Shown: positions 29,456 to 39,213 of the stretch, piece by piece | Numbering within the stretch: the stretch's first letter is position 1 | How the letters are laid out: the number at the start of each line of letters is the position of its first letter | DNA from: Prochlorococcaceae cyanobacterium jk18x22bins.40 | Lineage (GTDB): Bacteria; Cyanobacteriota; Cyanobacteriia; PCC-6307; Cyanobiaceae | DNA length: 41,891 nt | Direction: 5' to 3' | Assembly: GCA_022826155.1 (NCBI GenBank) | Contig: JAJDVL010000036.1 | Span: 1-41,891, forward strand | The notes under the pieces: model-generated | The model's input: only the letters and a program-made list of their open reading frames with translations | What the model was told of the DNA's origin: nothing | Database searches by the model: none | Program-made: the position numbers and the translations under genes

Positions 29456-29497
29456 CTGTCGCCGTCCCCCAAGTCCCGCGATGGGAGACGGCGACAG
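29456..29497 (+). promoter_or_regulatory. Strong hairpin between rpsG and fusA
   Basis: The arms ctgtcgccgtc (29456-29466) and gacggcgacag (29487-29497) are perfectly complementary over 11 bases. The 20-base loop holds tccc/ggga, which could pair further. No T-run follows at once (gcggatgggtttg), so a plain intrinsic terminator is not assured. It lies 11 bases after the rpsG stop and 67 bases before the fusA start. Attenuation, RNase processing or S7 binding are possible roles. Confidence 0.7.
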
Positions 29498-29553
29498 GCG
29501 GATGGGTTTGTCTGTAGAGTTGCCCCCGCTCTCGGTAAAGAAGCACACACTTC

Positions 29554-29558
29554 GGAGG
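29554..29558 (+). promoter_or_regulatory. Ribosome binding site deciding the GTG start of fusA
   Basis: ggagg is six bases before the GTG at 29565. The longer open frame upstream (from ATG 29481) crosses the hairpin region and gives no EF-G-like sequence, so the GTG is the start. Confidence 0.85.
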
Positions 29559-29564
29559 TTTTCC

Positions 29565-31640
<2,076 letters not shown>

Positions 31641-31681
31641 TCTCCATCTCTCACCCGAAACCTCCCCGATTCTTTCCATCC

Positions 31682-32911
31682 ATGGCACGCGAGAAGTTCG
31701 AGCGAAACAAGCCCCATGTCAACATCGGCACCGTCGGCCATGTTGACCACGGCAAAACCACGCTGACTGCTGCAATCACCAACGTCCTGGCAGCCCGCGG
31801 CAGTGCCCAGGCCCAGGCCTACGACGACATTGACGGCGCTCCCGAAGAGAAGGAGCGTGGCATCACCATTAACACGGCCCACGTGGAATACGAGACGGAG
31901 GGCCGTCACTACGCCCACGTGGACTGCCCCGGTCATGCGGACTACGTCAAGAACATGATCACGGGCGCCGCCCAAATGGATGGCGCAATCCTGGTGGTGG
32001 CCGGTACGGACGGCCCCATGGCCCAGACCCGGGAGCACATTCTCCTGGCGAAGCAGGTGGGTGTTCCCGCCCTGGTGGTCTTCGTCAACAAAAAAGACAT
32101 GGTTGACGACGAAGAGTTGTTGGAGCTGGTGGAACTGGAAATCCGGGAACTCCTCAGCAAGTACGAGTTTCCTGGCGACGACATCCCGGTGGTGATGGGA
32201 TCCGGCTTGAAAGCGCTGGAGGCCATCCAGGGCGGCGCCACGGGCGAGCGCGGCAAGAACGAGTGGATTGACAGCATCCTGGACCTCATGGACGCCGTGG
32301 ATGAAAGCATCCCCGAACCCGAACGGGAAGTGGACAAGCCTTTCCTGATGGCAGTTGAGGACGTGTTCTCCATCACTGGTCGGGGCACTGTGGCCACGGG
32401 CCGCATTGAGCGGGGCATGGTCAAAGTCAACGAAGAAGTGGAAATCGTCGGCTTGAAGGACACCCGCAGGACCACGGTCACCGGCGTGGAAATGTTCCGC
32501 AAGCTTTTGGACGAGGGCATGGCTGGAGACAACGTGGGCCTGCTTCTGCGGGGCATTCAGAAGAACGAGGTGGAGCGCGGCATGGTTCTGGTCAAGCCTG
32601 GCTCCATCACTCCCCACACGAAATTCGAAGGTGAGGTCTATGTGCTGACCAAGGAGGAAGGCGGCCGTCACACGCCCTTCTTCGCTGGCTACCGTCCCCA
32701 GTTCTACATCCGCACCACGGACGTGACGGGCCAGATCACCGAATTCACCGCTGACGACGGCTCCAAAGCCGAGATGGTGATGCCGGGTGACCGCATCAAG
32801 ATGACTGGCGAGTTGATTGTGCCCGTGGCCATTGAGAAGGGTATGCGCTTTGCCATTCGTGAGGGAGGGCGCACCATCGGTGCTGGCGTGGTATCCAAGA
32901 TCCTTGCCTGA
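31682..32911 (+). CDS. tuf: Elongation factor Tu
   Basis: EF-Tu brings aminoacyl-tRNA to the ribosome. The 409-residue protein has GHVDHGKTT (residues 19-27), [17 protein letters not shown] (the switch I region), [24 protein letters not shown] and the domain II/III ends typical of cyanobacteria and plastids, including a roughly ten-residue insertion near [11 protein letters not shown]. Start at ATG 31682 gives [14 protein letters not shown]. It is followed after 15 bases by a strong hairpin and then rpsJ. Confidence 0.98.
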   Translation: MAREKFERNKPHVNIGTVGHVDHGKTTLTAAITNVLAARGSAQAQAYDDIDGAPEEKERGITINTAHVEYETEGRHYAHVDCPGHADYVKNMITGAAQMDGAILVVAGTDGPMAQTREHILLAKQVGVPALVVFVNKKDMVDDEELLELVELEIRELLSKYEFPGDDIPVVMGSGLKALEAIQGGATGERGKNEWIDSILDLMDAVDESIPEPEREVDKPFLMAVEDVFSITGRGTVATGRIERGMVKVNEEVEIVGLKDTRRTTVTGVEMFRKLLDEGMAGDNVGLLLRGIQKNEVERGMVLVKPGSITPHTKFEGEVYVLTKEEGGRHTPFFAGYRPQFYIRTTDVTGQITEFTADDGSKAEMVMPGDRIKMTGELIVPVAIEKGMRFAIREGGRTIGAGVVSKILA

Positions 32912-32926
32912 GACCATCGCCTGCCT

Positions 32927-32950
32927 GGAGGAGGACCATGGTTCTCCTCC
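32927..32950 (+). terminator. Strong hairpin between tuf and rpsJ
   Basis: The arms ggaggaggacc (32927-32937) and ggttctcctcc (32940-32950) pair over 11 positions with one G-T pair; the formal loop is two bases, so about ten pairs close in practice. No T-run follows (gctcctgcacc). It lies 15 bases after the tuf stop. A transcript end or processing site that lowers rpsJ relative to tuf is possible. Confidence 0.5.
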
Positions 32951-33009
32951 GCTCCTGCACCTTGACAACTCAACCCCATGACCCACGCCACCACCTCCGA
33001 ACTCCTGTA

Positions 33010-33330
33010 ATGACCAGAACCCTTGCGCAGCAGAAGATTCGTATCCGCCTCAAAGCTTTTGACCGACGGATGTTGGACATCTCCTGCGAGAAGATCATCG
33101 ACACCGCAGACCGGACGGCAGCCACAGCCATTGGCCCCATCTCTCTGCCCACAAAGCGGAAGATCTACTGTGTGTTGCGCTCCCCCCACGTGGATAAAGA
33201 CTCGCGGGAGCACTTTGAAACCCGCACCCATCGGCGGCTGATTGACATTTACAATCCCTCGTCAAAGACCATCGACGCCCTCATGAAGCTTGATCTGCCC
33301 AGTGGTGTGGACATTGAGGTCAAGCTTTAA
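33010..33330 (+). CDS. rpsJ: 30S ribosomal protein S10
   Basis: S10 belongs to the 30S head and, with NusB, to antitermination complexes. The 106-residue protein has [66 protein letters not shown] and the [11 protein letters not shown] end, all normal. The ATG at 33010 is used; a longer frame from 32938 crosses the hairpin and is not credible. In cyanobacteria S10 follows tuf rather than heading the S10 operon, as seen here. Confidence 0.97.
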   Translation: MTRTLAQQKIRIRLKAFDRRMLDISCEKIIDTADRTAATAIGPISLPTKRKIYCVLRSPHVDKDSREHFETRTHRRLIDIYNPSSKTIDALMKLDLPSGVDIEVKL

Positions 33331-33386
33331 CCGCCACACATCCAGCCGTATCTGTCTAGGGTCAAGCAACTTGCTGCCCTACGGCC

Positions 33387-34028
33387 ATGACAAAGCCCCT
33401 GGCGGTTAGGGAGCTGCCCCTGTTTCTGTTGTCGGGAGTTGTGCTGTTCCCCCGTGAAGTGCTTCCCCTTCACATTTTTGAATATCGCTACCGGATCATG
33501 TTGAAGACGGTTCTGGAGACGGATCAGCGTTTTGGCGTGATCAACTGCGATCCTGAGACAGGTGAGCCCAGCGCCGTCGGCTGTTGTACGGAAATCCTTC
33601 AGCACCACCCCATGGAAGGGGACCGCAGCGCCATCGTGACCAGGGGGCAGCAGCGTTTTCGTGTCCTGAACCGGGTTCGGGACAACCCCTTCTGTATTGG
33701 TCTTGTCAGTTGGCTTGACGATGCTCCCCTCACCGCTGACCTCACAGATCTTGTCCGGAAGGTGCATGGCGCCCTTGGCGATGTTGTCAAGCTTTCCGCC
33801 AAGCTCTCCGGCAAAAGCTTTCGCCTGCCTGAGGATATTCCTTCAGACCCTGAGGAGATCTCGTTCTGGCTGGCCTCTCGCCTGGATAATGCAACCGTAG
33901 CCCAACAGCATCTTCTGGAGACAACAGACACAGCAGACCGCCTGCAGCAGGAATATGCGCTGCTGGACCAGGCACGCCGACAACTGGCGGCACGAACGGT
34001 ACTCAAGGATCTGGAGTCAAAAACCTAG
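33387..34028 (+). CDS. Lon N-terminal (substrate-binding) domain protein
   Basis: The 213-residue protein consists of a Lon-type PUA-like N-domain: LPLFLLSGVVLFPREVLPLHIFEYRYRIMLKTVLETDQRFGVI (in pieces) and GDRSAIVTRGQQRFRVLNRV, followed by a helical part ending AQQHLLETTDTADRLQQEYALLDQARRQLA. No AAA ATPase or serine-protease domain follows, so it is not a Lon protease itself. Such stand-alone proteins are widespread in cyanobacteria; function is unknown. It lies 56 bases after rpsJ. Confidence 0.88.
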   Translation: MTKPLAVRELPLFLLSGVVLFPREVLPLHIFEYRYRIMLKTVLETDQRFGVINCDPETGEPSAVGCCTEILQHHPMEGDRSAIVTRGQQRFRVLNRVRDNPFCIGLVSWLDDAPLTADLTDLVRKVHGALGDVVKLSAKLSGKSFRLPEDIPSDPEEISFWLASRLDNATVAQQHLLETTDTADRLQQEYALLDQARRQLAARTVLKDLESKT

Positions 34029-34058
34029 AGCAAGGAACCAAAAACCGGAGACCTGTTC

Positions 34059-35033
34059 ATGCCCTGGCTTCCGCTACTGATCAGCGGTGTTCTGTGTCTG
34101 GCGCTCTGTGTCTATCTTGCCGGCAAGCGCCCCTATCGGTCTCCACAAAGCGTTGCCGTCAATTACGACCATTGGACCCGCGATGGTCTCCTGGAGCGGC
34201 TTTGGGGAGATCACATCCATCTTGGCTACTACGGTGATCCTCCCCGGCCCCAGGATTTCCGGGCCAGCAAAGCGAGACTGGTCCATGAACTGGTTCACTG
34301 GTCTGATCTTCACAAGCTGCCTCCAGGCAGCCGCCTCCTGGACGTGGGTTGCGGCATTGGAGGCAGCGCCCGAATTTTGGCCCGAGACTACGGCTTCCAG
34401 GTGCTGGGCATCAGCATCAGCAGCCAACAAATTGACCGGGCCCGTGCATTGACGCCAGCACATATCCCCTGCCGCTTTGCCGTGATGGACGCGCTGGCCA
34501 TGCCCATGGCAGACGGGTCTTTTGACGCGGTCTGGACCGTGGAAGCGGCGCCCCACATTGCCGACAAGCAACGCTTTGCCAATGAACTGCTGCGTCTTTT
34601 GAAACCGGGTGGTCAACTGGTCATGGCGGATTGGAACCAGCGGGATTCTCGCCAGCAACCACTGAGCCGCCTGGAACAGATGGTTCTGAGCATTCTGCTG
34701 GAGCAATGGGGTCATGCTGCCTTTGCCAGCATGGAGGCCGTCCAGGAGCACCTGCAGGCCAGTCCCCATGGCTGTGTCAGCCTGCACACCGCAGATTGGA
34801 GCCGGGCCACGTTCCCGTCATGGCCGGAGGCCATTCGGGAAGGCTTCAGACGACCATGGGCTGTGCTCTCCCTGGGATCGGCAGCGGTGGTGAAGGGTCT
34901 TCGGGAAATGCCCACCATCCTTCTCATGGCCTGGGCTTGGCGCCGTGGTCTGCTGCGCTTTGGGGTGTTTTGCGCAGAGCGTGCAGGATCCGATGGCGGT
35001 GACGGATCCACTGCCCGCAGGCCGCCAGGGTGA
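34059..35033 (+). CDS. MPBQ/MSBQ methyltransferase
   Basis: The SAM-dependent enzyme methylates 2-methyl-6-phytyl- and -solanyl-benzoquinol in tocopherol and plastoquinone synthesis. The 324-residue protein begins with one transmembrane helix (residues 4-21), then SVAVNYDHWTRDGLLERLWGDHIHLGYYGDPP (in pieces), the SAM motif RLLDVGCGIGGSAR (92-105), VWTVEAAPH and LVMADWNQRDSRQ. I recall close likeness along the whole length to the Synechocystis enzyme sll0418. The C-terminal ten or so residues beyond CAERAG are extra and overlap DUF3188 antisense. It follows the Lon-domain gene by 30 bases. Confidence 0.92.
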   Translation: MPWLPLLISGVLCLALCVYLAGKRPYRSPQSVAVNYDHWTRDGLLERLWGDHIHLGYYGDPPRPQDFRASKARLVHELVHWSDLHKLPPGSRLLDVGCGIGGSARILARDYGFQVLGISISSQQIDRARALTPAHIPCRFAVMDALAMPMADGSFDAVWTVEAAPHIADKQRFANELLRLLKPGGQLVMADWNQRDSRQQPLSRLEQMVLSILLEQWGHAAFASMEAVQEHLQASPHGCVSLHTADWSRATFPSWPEAIREGFRRPWAVLSLGSAAVVKGLREMPTILLMAWAWRRGLLRFGVFCAERAGSDGGDGSTARRPPG

Positions 35034-35175
35034 GGCCGGCGCCAACCACAACCATGGGGATGGTTTGCAGCTTTTCACCGTTGGTCCGTTGCAGGCTGGC
35101 CAGCAACCCCAGGCACACCAGGGCTGGAGCAGCCATGGGGATCAGTCGCGAGAAGGGATGGGGAGGGGTGCTCAC
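34924..35175 (-). CDS. DUF3188-type small membrane protein
   Basis: The 83-residue protein from GTG at 35175 has two hydrophobic helices, APALVCLGLLASLQ and TIPMVVVGAGLTLAACGQW, with RTNGEKLQ between them, which I recall as the DUF3188 pattern of picocyanobacteria. A TTG at 35193 and an ATG at 35136 are other starts; GTG lies two bases after the amidohydrolase stop, which supports it. The basic tail overlaps the 3' end of the MPBQ methyltransferase by 110 bases. Function is unknown. Confidence 0.62.
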   Translation of the reverse strand: MSTPPHPFSRLIPMAAPALVCLGLLASLQRTNGEKLQTIPMVVVGAGLTLAACGQWIRHRHRILHALRKTPQSAADHGAKPRP

Positions 35176-35177
35176 AA

Positions 35178-36386
35178 TCAGGATAAGTCGCAATCCACGG
35201 GTGATTCAAACCGCTGCAACAAGGTGGCGGTGAGCACTTCCACTCCTGTGGCAATGGCGCTCTCGTCAGGATTAAAGCACCCATGGTGGAGGGGATAGCA
35301 GCCTTCGGGACCGGCCACGCCAAGGCGGAACATGCAGCCGGGCACGTGTTTGAGCATCTCGGCAAAGTCCTCCGCTCCCAACGAGGGCTGGGGAAGATGC
35401 TCCACGTTGCCGTCCCCCAGAACAGCGCGGGCCGCTTTTTCCAGGCAACGGGTCTGGCTTGCATCATTGAACACGGACGGGGTGATGGAGCGGAGGCTCA
35501 CATGGGACCGTGCGCCGTGGATCCCCACAATTCCCTGAATGACCCCCTCAATCCAACTGGAGAGCCGCTGGTGGGTATCCGGGTGCAGACAACGCACGGT
35601 GCCCTTCAGCAAAACGCGATCAGCAATGACGTTGAAAGCACAGCCCCCTTGAATCTGTCCAAAGCTGATCACCACAGGGTGTAGAGGATCCATGCGGCGG
35701 CTCACGGCCTCCTGGAGTCCGGTGACCACCTGGCTGGCAATCCAGATGGCGTCCAGGGCTTCATGGGGGCGGGCCCCATGACCACTTTCTCCAAAAATTT
35801 CAACAATCAACTCATCCGCTGTGGCCGTGAACGTTCCCGCACGAATCCCCACTTTGCCGGCCGCCATCGGGGGATACACGTGTATCCCGAACACCGCATC
35901 CAGACCATCCAGAGCCCCGGCTCTGACCATCCAGGCCGCCCCCTTGGCAATCTCCTCAGCCGGCTGGAACAGGAGCCGCAACGTGCCCGGTAACCGGTGG
36001 GCGAGGGGGGCCATCAAGTGGGCCACCCCGATCCCTACCGTGGTGTGGATGTCGTGACCACAGGCGTGCATCAGACCTTGGCGACGGGAGGCAAAGGGCA
36101 GTCCGGTGCGCTCTTCGATGGGCAAGGCATCCATATCCACTCGCAGGCCGATGCTGGGACCGTCTCCCCCGCCAAGATCAGCCACAACACCGGCGCCACC
36201 AACTCCTTCCCGCACGTCAAGACCCAGTTGATACAGGGAACCGGCCACAAACGCGGCAGTTTGTTGTTCCTGACCACTCAACTCCGGATGGGCATGGAGG
36301 TGGCGGCGAATTTTCACCAGATCCGGCTGCAGGTCTTGCACCTGCTGGTGGAGTTCCGTGAGGGCAAGCAAGCTGGCCATGCCCAT
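35178..36386 (-). CDS. M20-family amidohydrolase
   Basis: This is a metal-dependent amidohydrolase of the M20D kind (hippurate, N-acyl or IAA-amino-acid hydrolases). The 402-residue protein has IRRHLHAHPELSGQE, RVDMDALPIEE, the metal motif HACGHDIHTTVG (residues 108-119, with Cys109, His111 and His114), FQPAEEIAKGA, and GAEDFAEML near the end. The ATG at 36386 shares a base with the TPR stop (TGATG), so the two are coupled; an open frame further upstream reads through the TPR gene and is rejected. Substrate is unknown. Confidence 0.9.
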   Translation of the reverse strand: MGMASLLALTELHQQVQDLQPDLVKIRRHLHAHPELSGQEQQTAAFVAGSLYQLGLDVREGVGGAGVVADLGGGDGPSIGLRVDMDALPIEERTGLPFASRRQGLMHACGHDIHTTVGIGVAHLMAPLAHRLPGTLRLLFQPAEEIAKGAAWMVRAGALDGLDAVFGIHVYPPMAAGKVGIRAGTFTATADELIVEIFGESGHGARPHEALDAIWIASQVVTGLQEAVSRRMDPLHPVVISFGQIQGGCAFNVIADRVLLKGTVRCLHPDTHQRLSSWIEGVIQGIVGIHGARSHVSLRSITPSVFNDASQTRCLEKAARAVLGDGNVEHLPQPSLGAEDFAEMLKHVPGCMFRLGVAGPEGCYPLHHGCFNPDESAIATGVEVLTATLLQRFESPVDCDLS

Positions 36387-36913
36387 CAAGACATCCCCAA
36401 CGCCAGGAATTGCTGAAGATCTTCCACCGGCCCTGGGGGCCATTGGCGCATTGTCAACAGCCACTGGGCATCAGTGTAGCGCTCATCCAGGCCAACACTG
36501 GCGGACCAATGGCTCTCGGCTTCTCCCTGCAGACCACGGCGCCAGAGCAGTGCCGTGAGCGCAGCGCGGGCATCGGCAAAGAGGGGATGGCGGCGAATCA
36601 GTTGGCGGAAGGTCTCCTCCGCAACAGCCAACTCACCCATTTCCATGGCGGCCAAGGCCTGGCTGGATTGGGCCAGGATCAAGCCAGGTTGGATGCGGGC
36701 AGCGGCGCCATAGCTGCAGCGCGCCCCCTGCCAGTTGCCCCGGGCCCCCTGTTGTGTCCCCAAGTCGTAGAGGGCAGCAGCCTCCGGCTTCACCGATCCC
36801 GTCGCCTGGGAATCACCCAGGGCCAGACCTGGGAACCAACCGCTGAAGAACAGGCTCAACGCCAGGGCGCTGAGCCATGGCAACAAATGGCCCGTCAAGG
36901 GAGTGGTGCGCAT
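36386..36913 (-). CDS. TPR-repeat protein with signal peptide
   Basis: The 175-residue protein starts MRTTPLTGHLLPWLSALALSL, which is a signal peptide or membrane anchor followed by an Ala-rich cleavage-like site (GLALGDSQA), then about three TPR-like helical pairs (LYDLGTQQGARGNWQGARCSY, MGELAVAEETFRQLIRRHP, ARAALTALLWRRGLQGEAESHW). TPR pairs usually mediate protein contacts. It is probably periplasmic or membrane-bound and is translationally coupled with the amidohydrolase. Start ATG 36913 is preferred over the longer frame at 36955. Confidence 0.8.
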   Translation of the reverse strand: MRTTPLTGHLLPWLSALALSLFFSGWFPGLALGDSQATGSVKPEAAALYDLGTQQGARGNWQGARCSYGAAARIQPGLILAQSSQALAAMEMGELAVAEETFRQLIRRHPLFADARAALTALLWRRGLQGEAESHWSASVGLDERYTDAQWLLTMRQWPPGPVEDLQQFLALGMS

Positions 36914-37129
36914 GGAGGCCAGTGTAAGAACAATTTGGATGGTCGGGCAGCCCATGGGGCGCCGGGGAGGATACTGTGATCAGAAGTGTAAGTCCAGGTT
37001 GAGCTCCACCCCGTCATGGGAGGAAGACGGCCTCCTTTCACCGTTCGTCGGTCTGCGGTGCCCTCGGCATCCCTCCTTCCCCGTTGCCGTGTGCAAAACC
37101 CATCTCCTTGCCGGTAGTACAACCTGAGC

Positions 37130-37143
37130 AGTCAGGCTGCTTC
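37130..37143 (-). terminator. Short hairpin after DUF454
   Basis: On the minus strand cctga-ctgc-tcagg forms a five-pair stem directly after or at the DUF454 stop and is followed by ttgt. This is a weak terminator candidate. Confidence 0.25.
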
Positions 37144-37543
37144 AAGCCCCTGGCGGCGAAGGCCGGGACAACACGAAGGCCGCCGCTGCACTCAGCACCA
37201 CCGCCTGCACGCCGAGCACCAGAGGAGGCGCCTGGAGCGCCAGGGACAGGGACAGGACCCCCACCATGGAGCCCACACCCAGGATCTTGGCGCGCCGTCT
37301 GATGGCGCCGTGTTGCCGCCAATCGTGAATCAGTGGTCCGAACACCGGATGGGCATGGAGCCATGCAGACCAGCGACGGGAGGAGCGGGCAAACGCAAAT
37401 GCCGCCGCCAGAACGAAGGGTGTGGTGGGCAACAGCGGCAGCACCACGCCCAACCCTGCCAGTAGAATCATCAGAAGCCCGACGGCAAACCAGACCAGTC
37501 GGAATACACCCGTTGTGGATGGTCCTGATGGTTGCCCTGCCAT
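37142..37543 (-). CDS. DUF454 (YbaN-like) membrane protein
   Basis: The 133-residue protein has three to four hydrophobic segments and the DUF454 signature VLPLLPTTPFVLAAAFAFARSSRRWSAWLHAHPVFGPLIHDWR (in pieces) followed by GAIRRRAKI. ATG at 37543 gives the usual length; 50 more open codons upstream are non-typical. In other bacteria these inner-membrane proteins have no settled role. It follows the SAM methyltransferase by 37 bases on the same strand. Confidence 0.88.
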   Translation of the reverse strand: MAGQPSGPSTTGVFRLVWFAVGLLMILLAGLGVVLPLLPTTPFVLAAAFAFARSSRRWSAWLHAHPVFGPLIHDWRQHGAIRRRAKILGVGSMVGVLSLSLALQAPPLVLGVQAVVLSAAAAFVLSRPSPPGA

Positions 37544-37580
37544 ACCCGTACCGATGCTTACCCCCTTTTGACCATAGGCC

Positions 37581-38414
37581 TCAGGCCCAGTGGGCGATGG
37601 CCTCACCCCAGGAGAAAGCCGCAAAACCGCCCGGATGGGCCCGCCATGCGTCCAGTGCTTCGCCCCAGGCGGCAAAGTCTTTCTCGGTGGCAAGGCCGTG
37701 TTTGATGGCCGGAGCCTTCATCTTGGGTGAAAAGAACCAGTTGCGAATGAACCCTTGGAGAAATACGCGGTCCTCTTCCTCGCTGAAGAGCTCAAATGAA
37801 GCCGTGGCGCGCACGTCACGGAAATCCGCCTCCAGCAGGACGGCTTTCAAGGCTTTGCCCAGGTTGGGATGGCCGCCGCTGGCGGTCAGGAGTTGGGCGA
37901 AGGTGGCCGTTGCCTGCTTCAGGCGCCCTTGCGGGTCGGGCTCAAAGATGTAAGCCTCGATCACCGATTCCCTTGCCGACAGGATACCGCCCGGCTTCAG
38001 CACGCGCTTCACCTCCGCCAGCGCCTGGGCAAGGTTCGGCACGTGCATGAGGACTGCATGGCAATGGGCCACGTCAAAGGTGTTGTCCGCAAAGGGTAGA
38101 TTGGTGGCGTCACTGACCTGGAAGTGGGCATTGCCATGCCCTCCGGCCCGGGCCGCAGCCTGGGCCATGGCGATCTGGGAGGGCTCGATGTCCACACCCC
38201 GCAGCTCACCGGGCGCCACTGCCTTGGCCAGCCCCACGGAAATCGTGCCAGGGCCACAACCGCAATCCAGCACCTTCATCCCCGGCCGCAGGTGGGGGAG
38301 CAGGTGAGAGGCCACCGTCTCGGCGTTGCGGCGGGCCAGCAGGCCCAGGAACTCCTTGCTGTACCCCATGGCATAGGGGGACTGGTGGGCTGATGCTTGT
38401 CTCTGAGAAGTCAT
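37581..38414 (-). CDS. Class I SAM-dependent methyltransferase
   Basis: The 277-residue protein has motif I VLDCGCGPG (residues 48-56), the acidic loop RGVDIEPSQ, ATNLPFADNTFDVAHCHAVLMHV and VKRVLKPGGILSARE, a UbiE/Methyltransf_11-type core. The C-terminal half has SFELFSEEEDRVFLQGFIRNWFF, not known from a quinone or sterol enzyme. The substrate cannot be told. Of the genes here it is the least clearly part of the conserved cyanobacterial core and might be a later gain, but base use does not stand out to the eye. Confidence 0.8.
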   Translation of the reverse strand: MTSQRQASAHQSPYAMGYSKEFLGLLARRNAETVASHLLPHLRPGMKVLDCGCGPGTISVGLAKAVAPGELRGVDIEPSQIAMAQAAARAGGHGNAHFQVSDATNLPFADNTFDVAHCHAVLMHVPNLAQALAEVKRVLKPGGILSARESVIEAYIFEPDPQGRLKQATATFAQLLTASGGHPNLGKALKAVLLEADFRDVRATASFELFSEEEDRVFLQGFIRNWFFSPKMKAPAIKHGLATEKDFAAWGEALDAWRAHPGGFAAFSWGEAIAHWA

Positions 38415-38442
38415 GGGTCAGGCGTGGCCATGGTGTGGTTCC

Positions 38443-39213
38443 CTAGCTTGGAGGTGTCGGGGTGGAACCCACAAGCCCCTGACCCAGCGCCAGCACCTGG
38501 TGAGCCAATCGCTTGATGCGGCGGCCCTTGGGGTCCTCGGTTGTGCCCAGGAGCCGCTGGCGCAGGCCTGCACTGGCGGGGGTGGTGTGCTTGCCCGGAA
38601 GCACCACGAGCCGGCTTTGATCCCCGCTTCTGGCTTTGAGTTGGGCATGGAGGCGCGGGCTCTGGTCAATGGTGTCGTCCCGGAAGCGCACCAGCAGGTT
38701 GCGGGGCTGGCGGTAGCGCTCAGCCACCAGCTCCATGGTGCGCCGTGGCGGTGGGTTGAATTCCACCGTCAAACCCAGGGACGGCCCCAATTGACTCACC
38801 AGGGGAATGGAGCGACCGGCGGAGTAATTGTTGAAGGCCAGCATGGCGGCGCCACCACAGCCCAGGCCCCCGTCAGGGGCCAACAGCAGCAGCTTGCAGC
38901 CCAGGCTATGCCCCACCCGCAGCAGGGGCAGTCGCGCCAGGTTCGGCTCGCGCCGCAACACCCGCTCCAGGTCCAGAAAGGCTTGATCCGCCTGTTGCTG
39001 ATGGTCCAGGCTGAGGCGGTAGGCCCAGGTGAGCACACCCCAACCCTGGGTCTCGAAGGCCTGCAACAACCGCTGGTAGCTCCATTGCGGCTGGACCGCC
39101 AGGCCGTTACCGCCGATGAACTGGACGATGCCCACCGGCTGGGGCGGCAGCGCCATCCACACTCTGCCAAGCTGGCGCCAATGGCGGGGCCAGTGGGGAA
39201 GAAGGCCGCTCAA
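38443..39213 (-). CDS. DUF1350 (alpha/beta-hydrolase-like) protein
   Basis: The 256-residue protein has the DUF1350 features known in cyanobacteria and plastids: VGIVQFIGGNGLAVQPQWSYQRLL, VLTWAYRLSLDHQQQADQAF, LLRVGHSLGCKLLLLAPDGG (with a serine in GHSLG like a hydrolase nucleophile elbow), AFNNYSAGRSIPL and RNLLVRFRDDTIDQSP. The protein is probably a hydrolase-fold enzyme of unknown substrate. Its ATG at 39213 overlaps the bcp stop as ATGA, so it is coupled to the peroxiredoxin. Confidence 0.88.
   Translation of the reverse strand: MSGLLPHWPRHWRQLGRVWMALPPQPVGIVQFIGGNGLAVQPQWSYQRLLQAFETQGWGVLTWAYRLSLDHQQQADQAFLDLERVLRREPNLARLPLLRVGHSLGCKLLLLAPDGGLGCGGAAMLAFNNYSAGRSIPLVSQLGPSLGLTVEFNPPPRRTMELVAERYRQPRNLLVRFRDDTIDQSPRLHAQLKARSGDQSRLVVLPGKHTTPASAGLRQRLLGTTEDPKGRRIKRLAHQVLALGQGLVGSTPTPPS

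Noticed and set aside
32938-33009. Longer rpsJ frame
   Set aside because: The added part is the tuf-rpsJ hairpin read as codons; S10 proteins start at [14 protein letters not shown].
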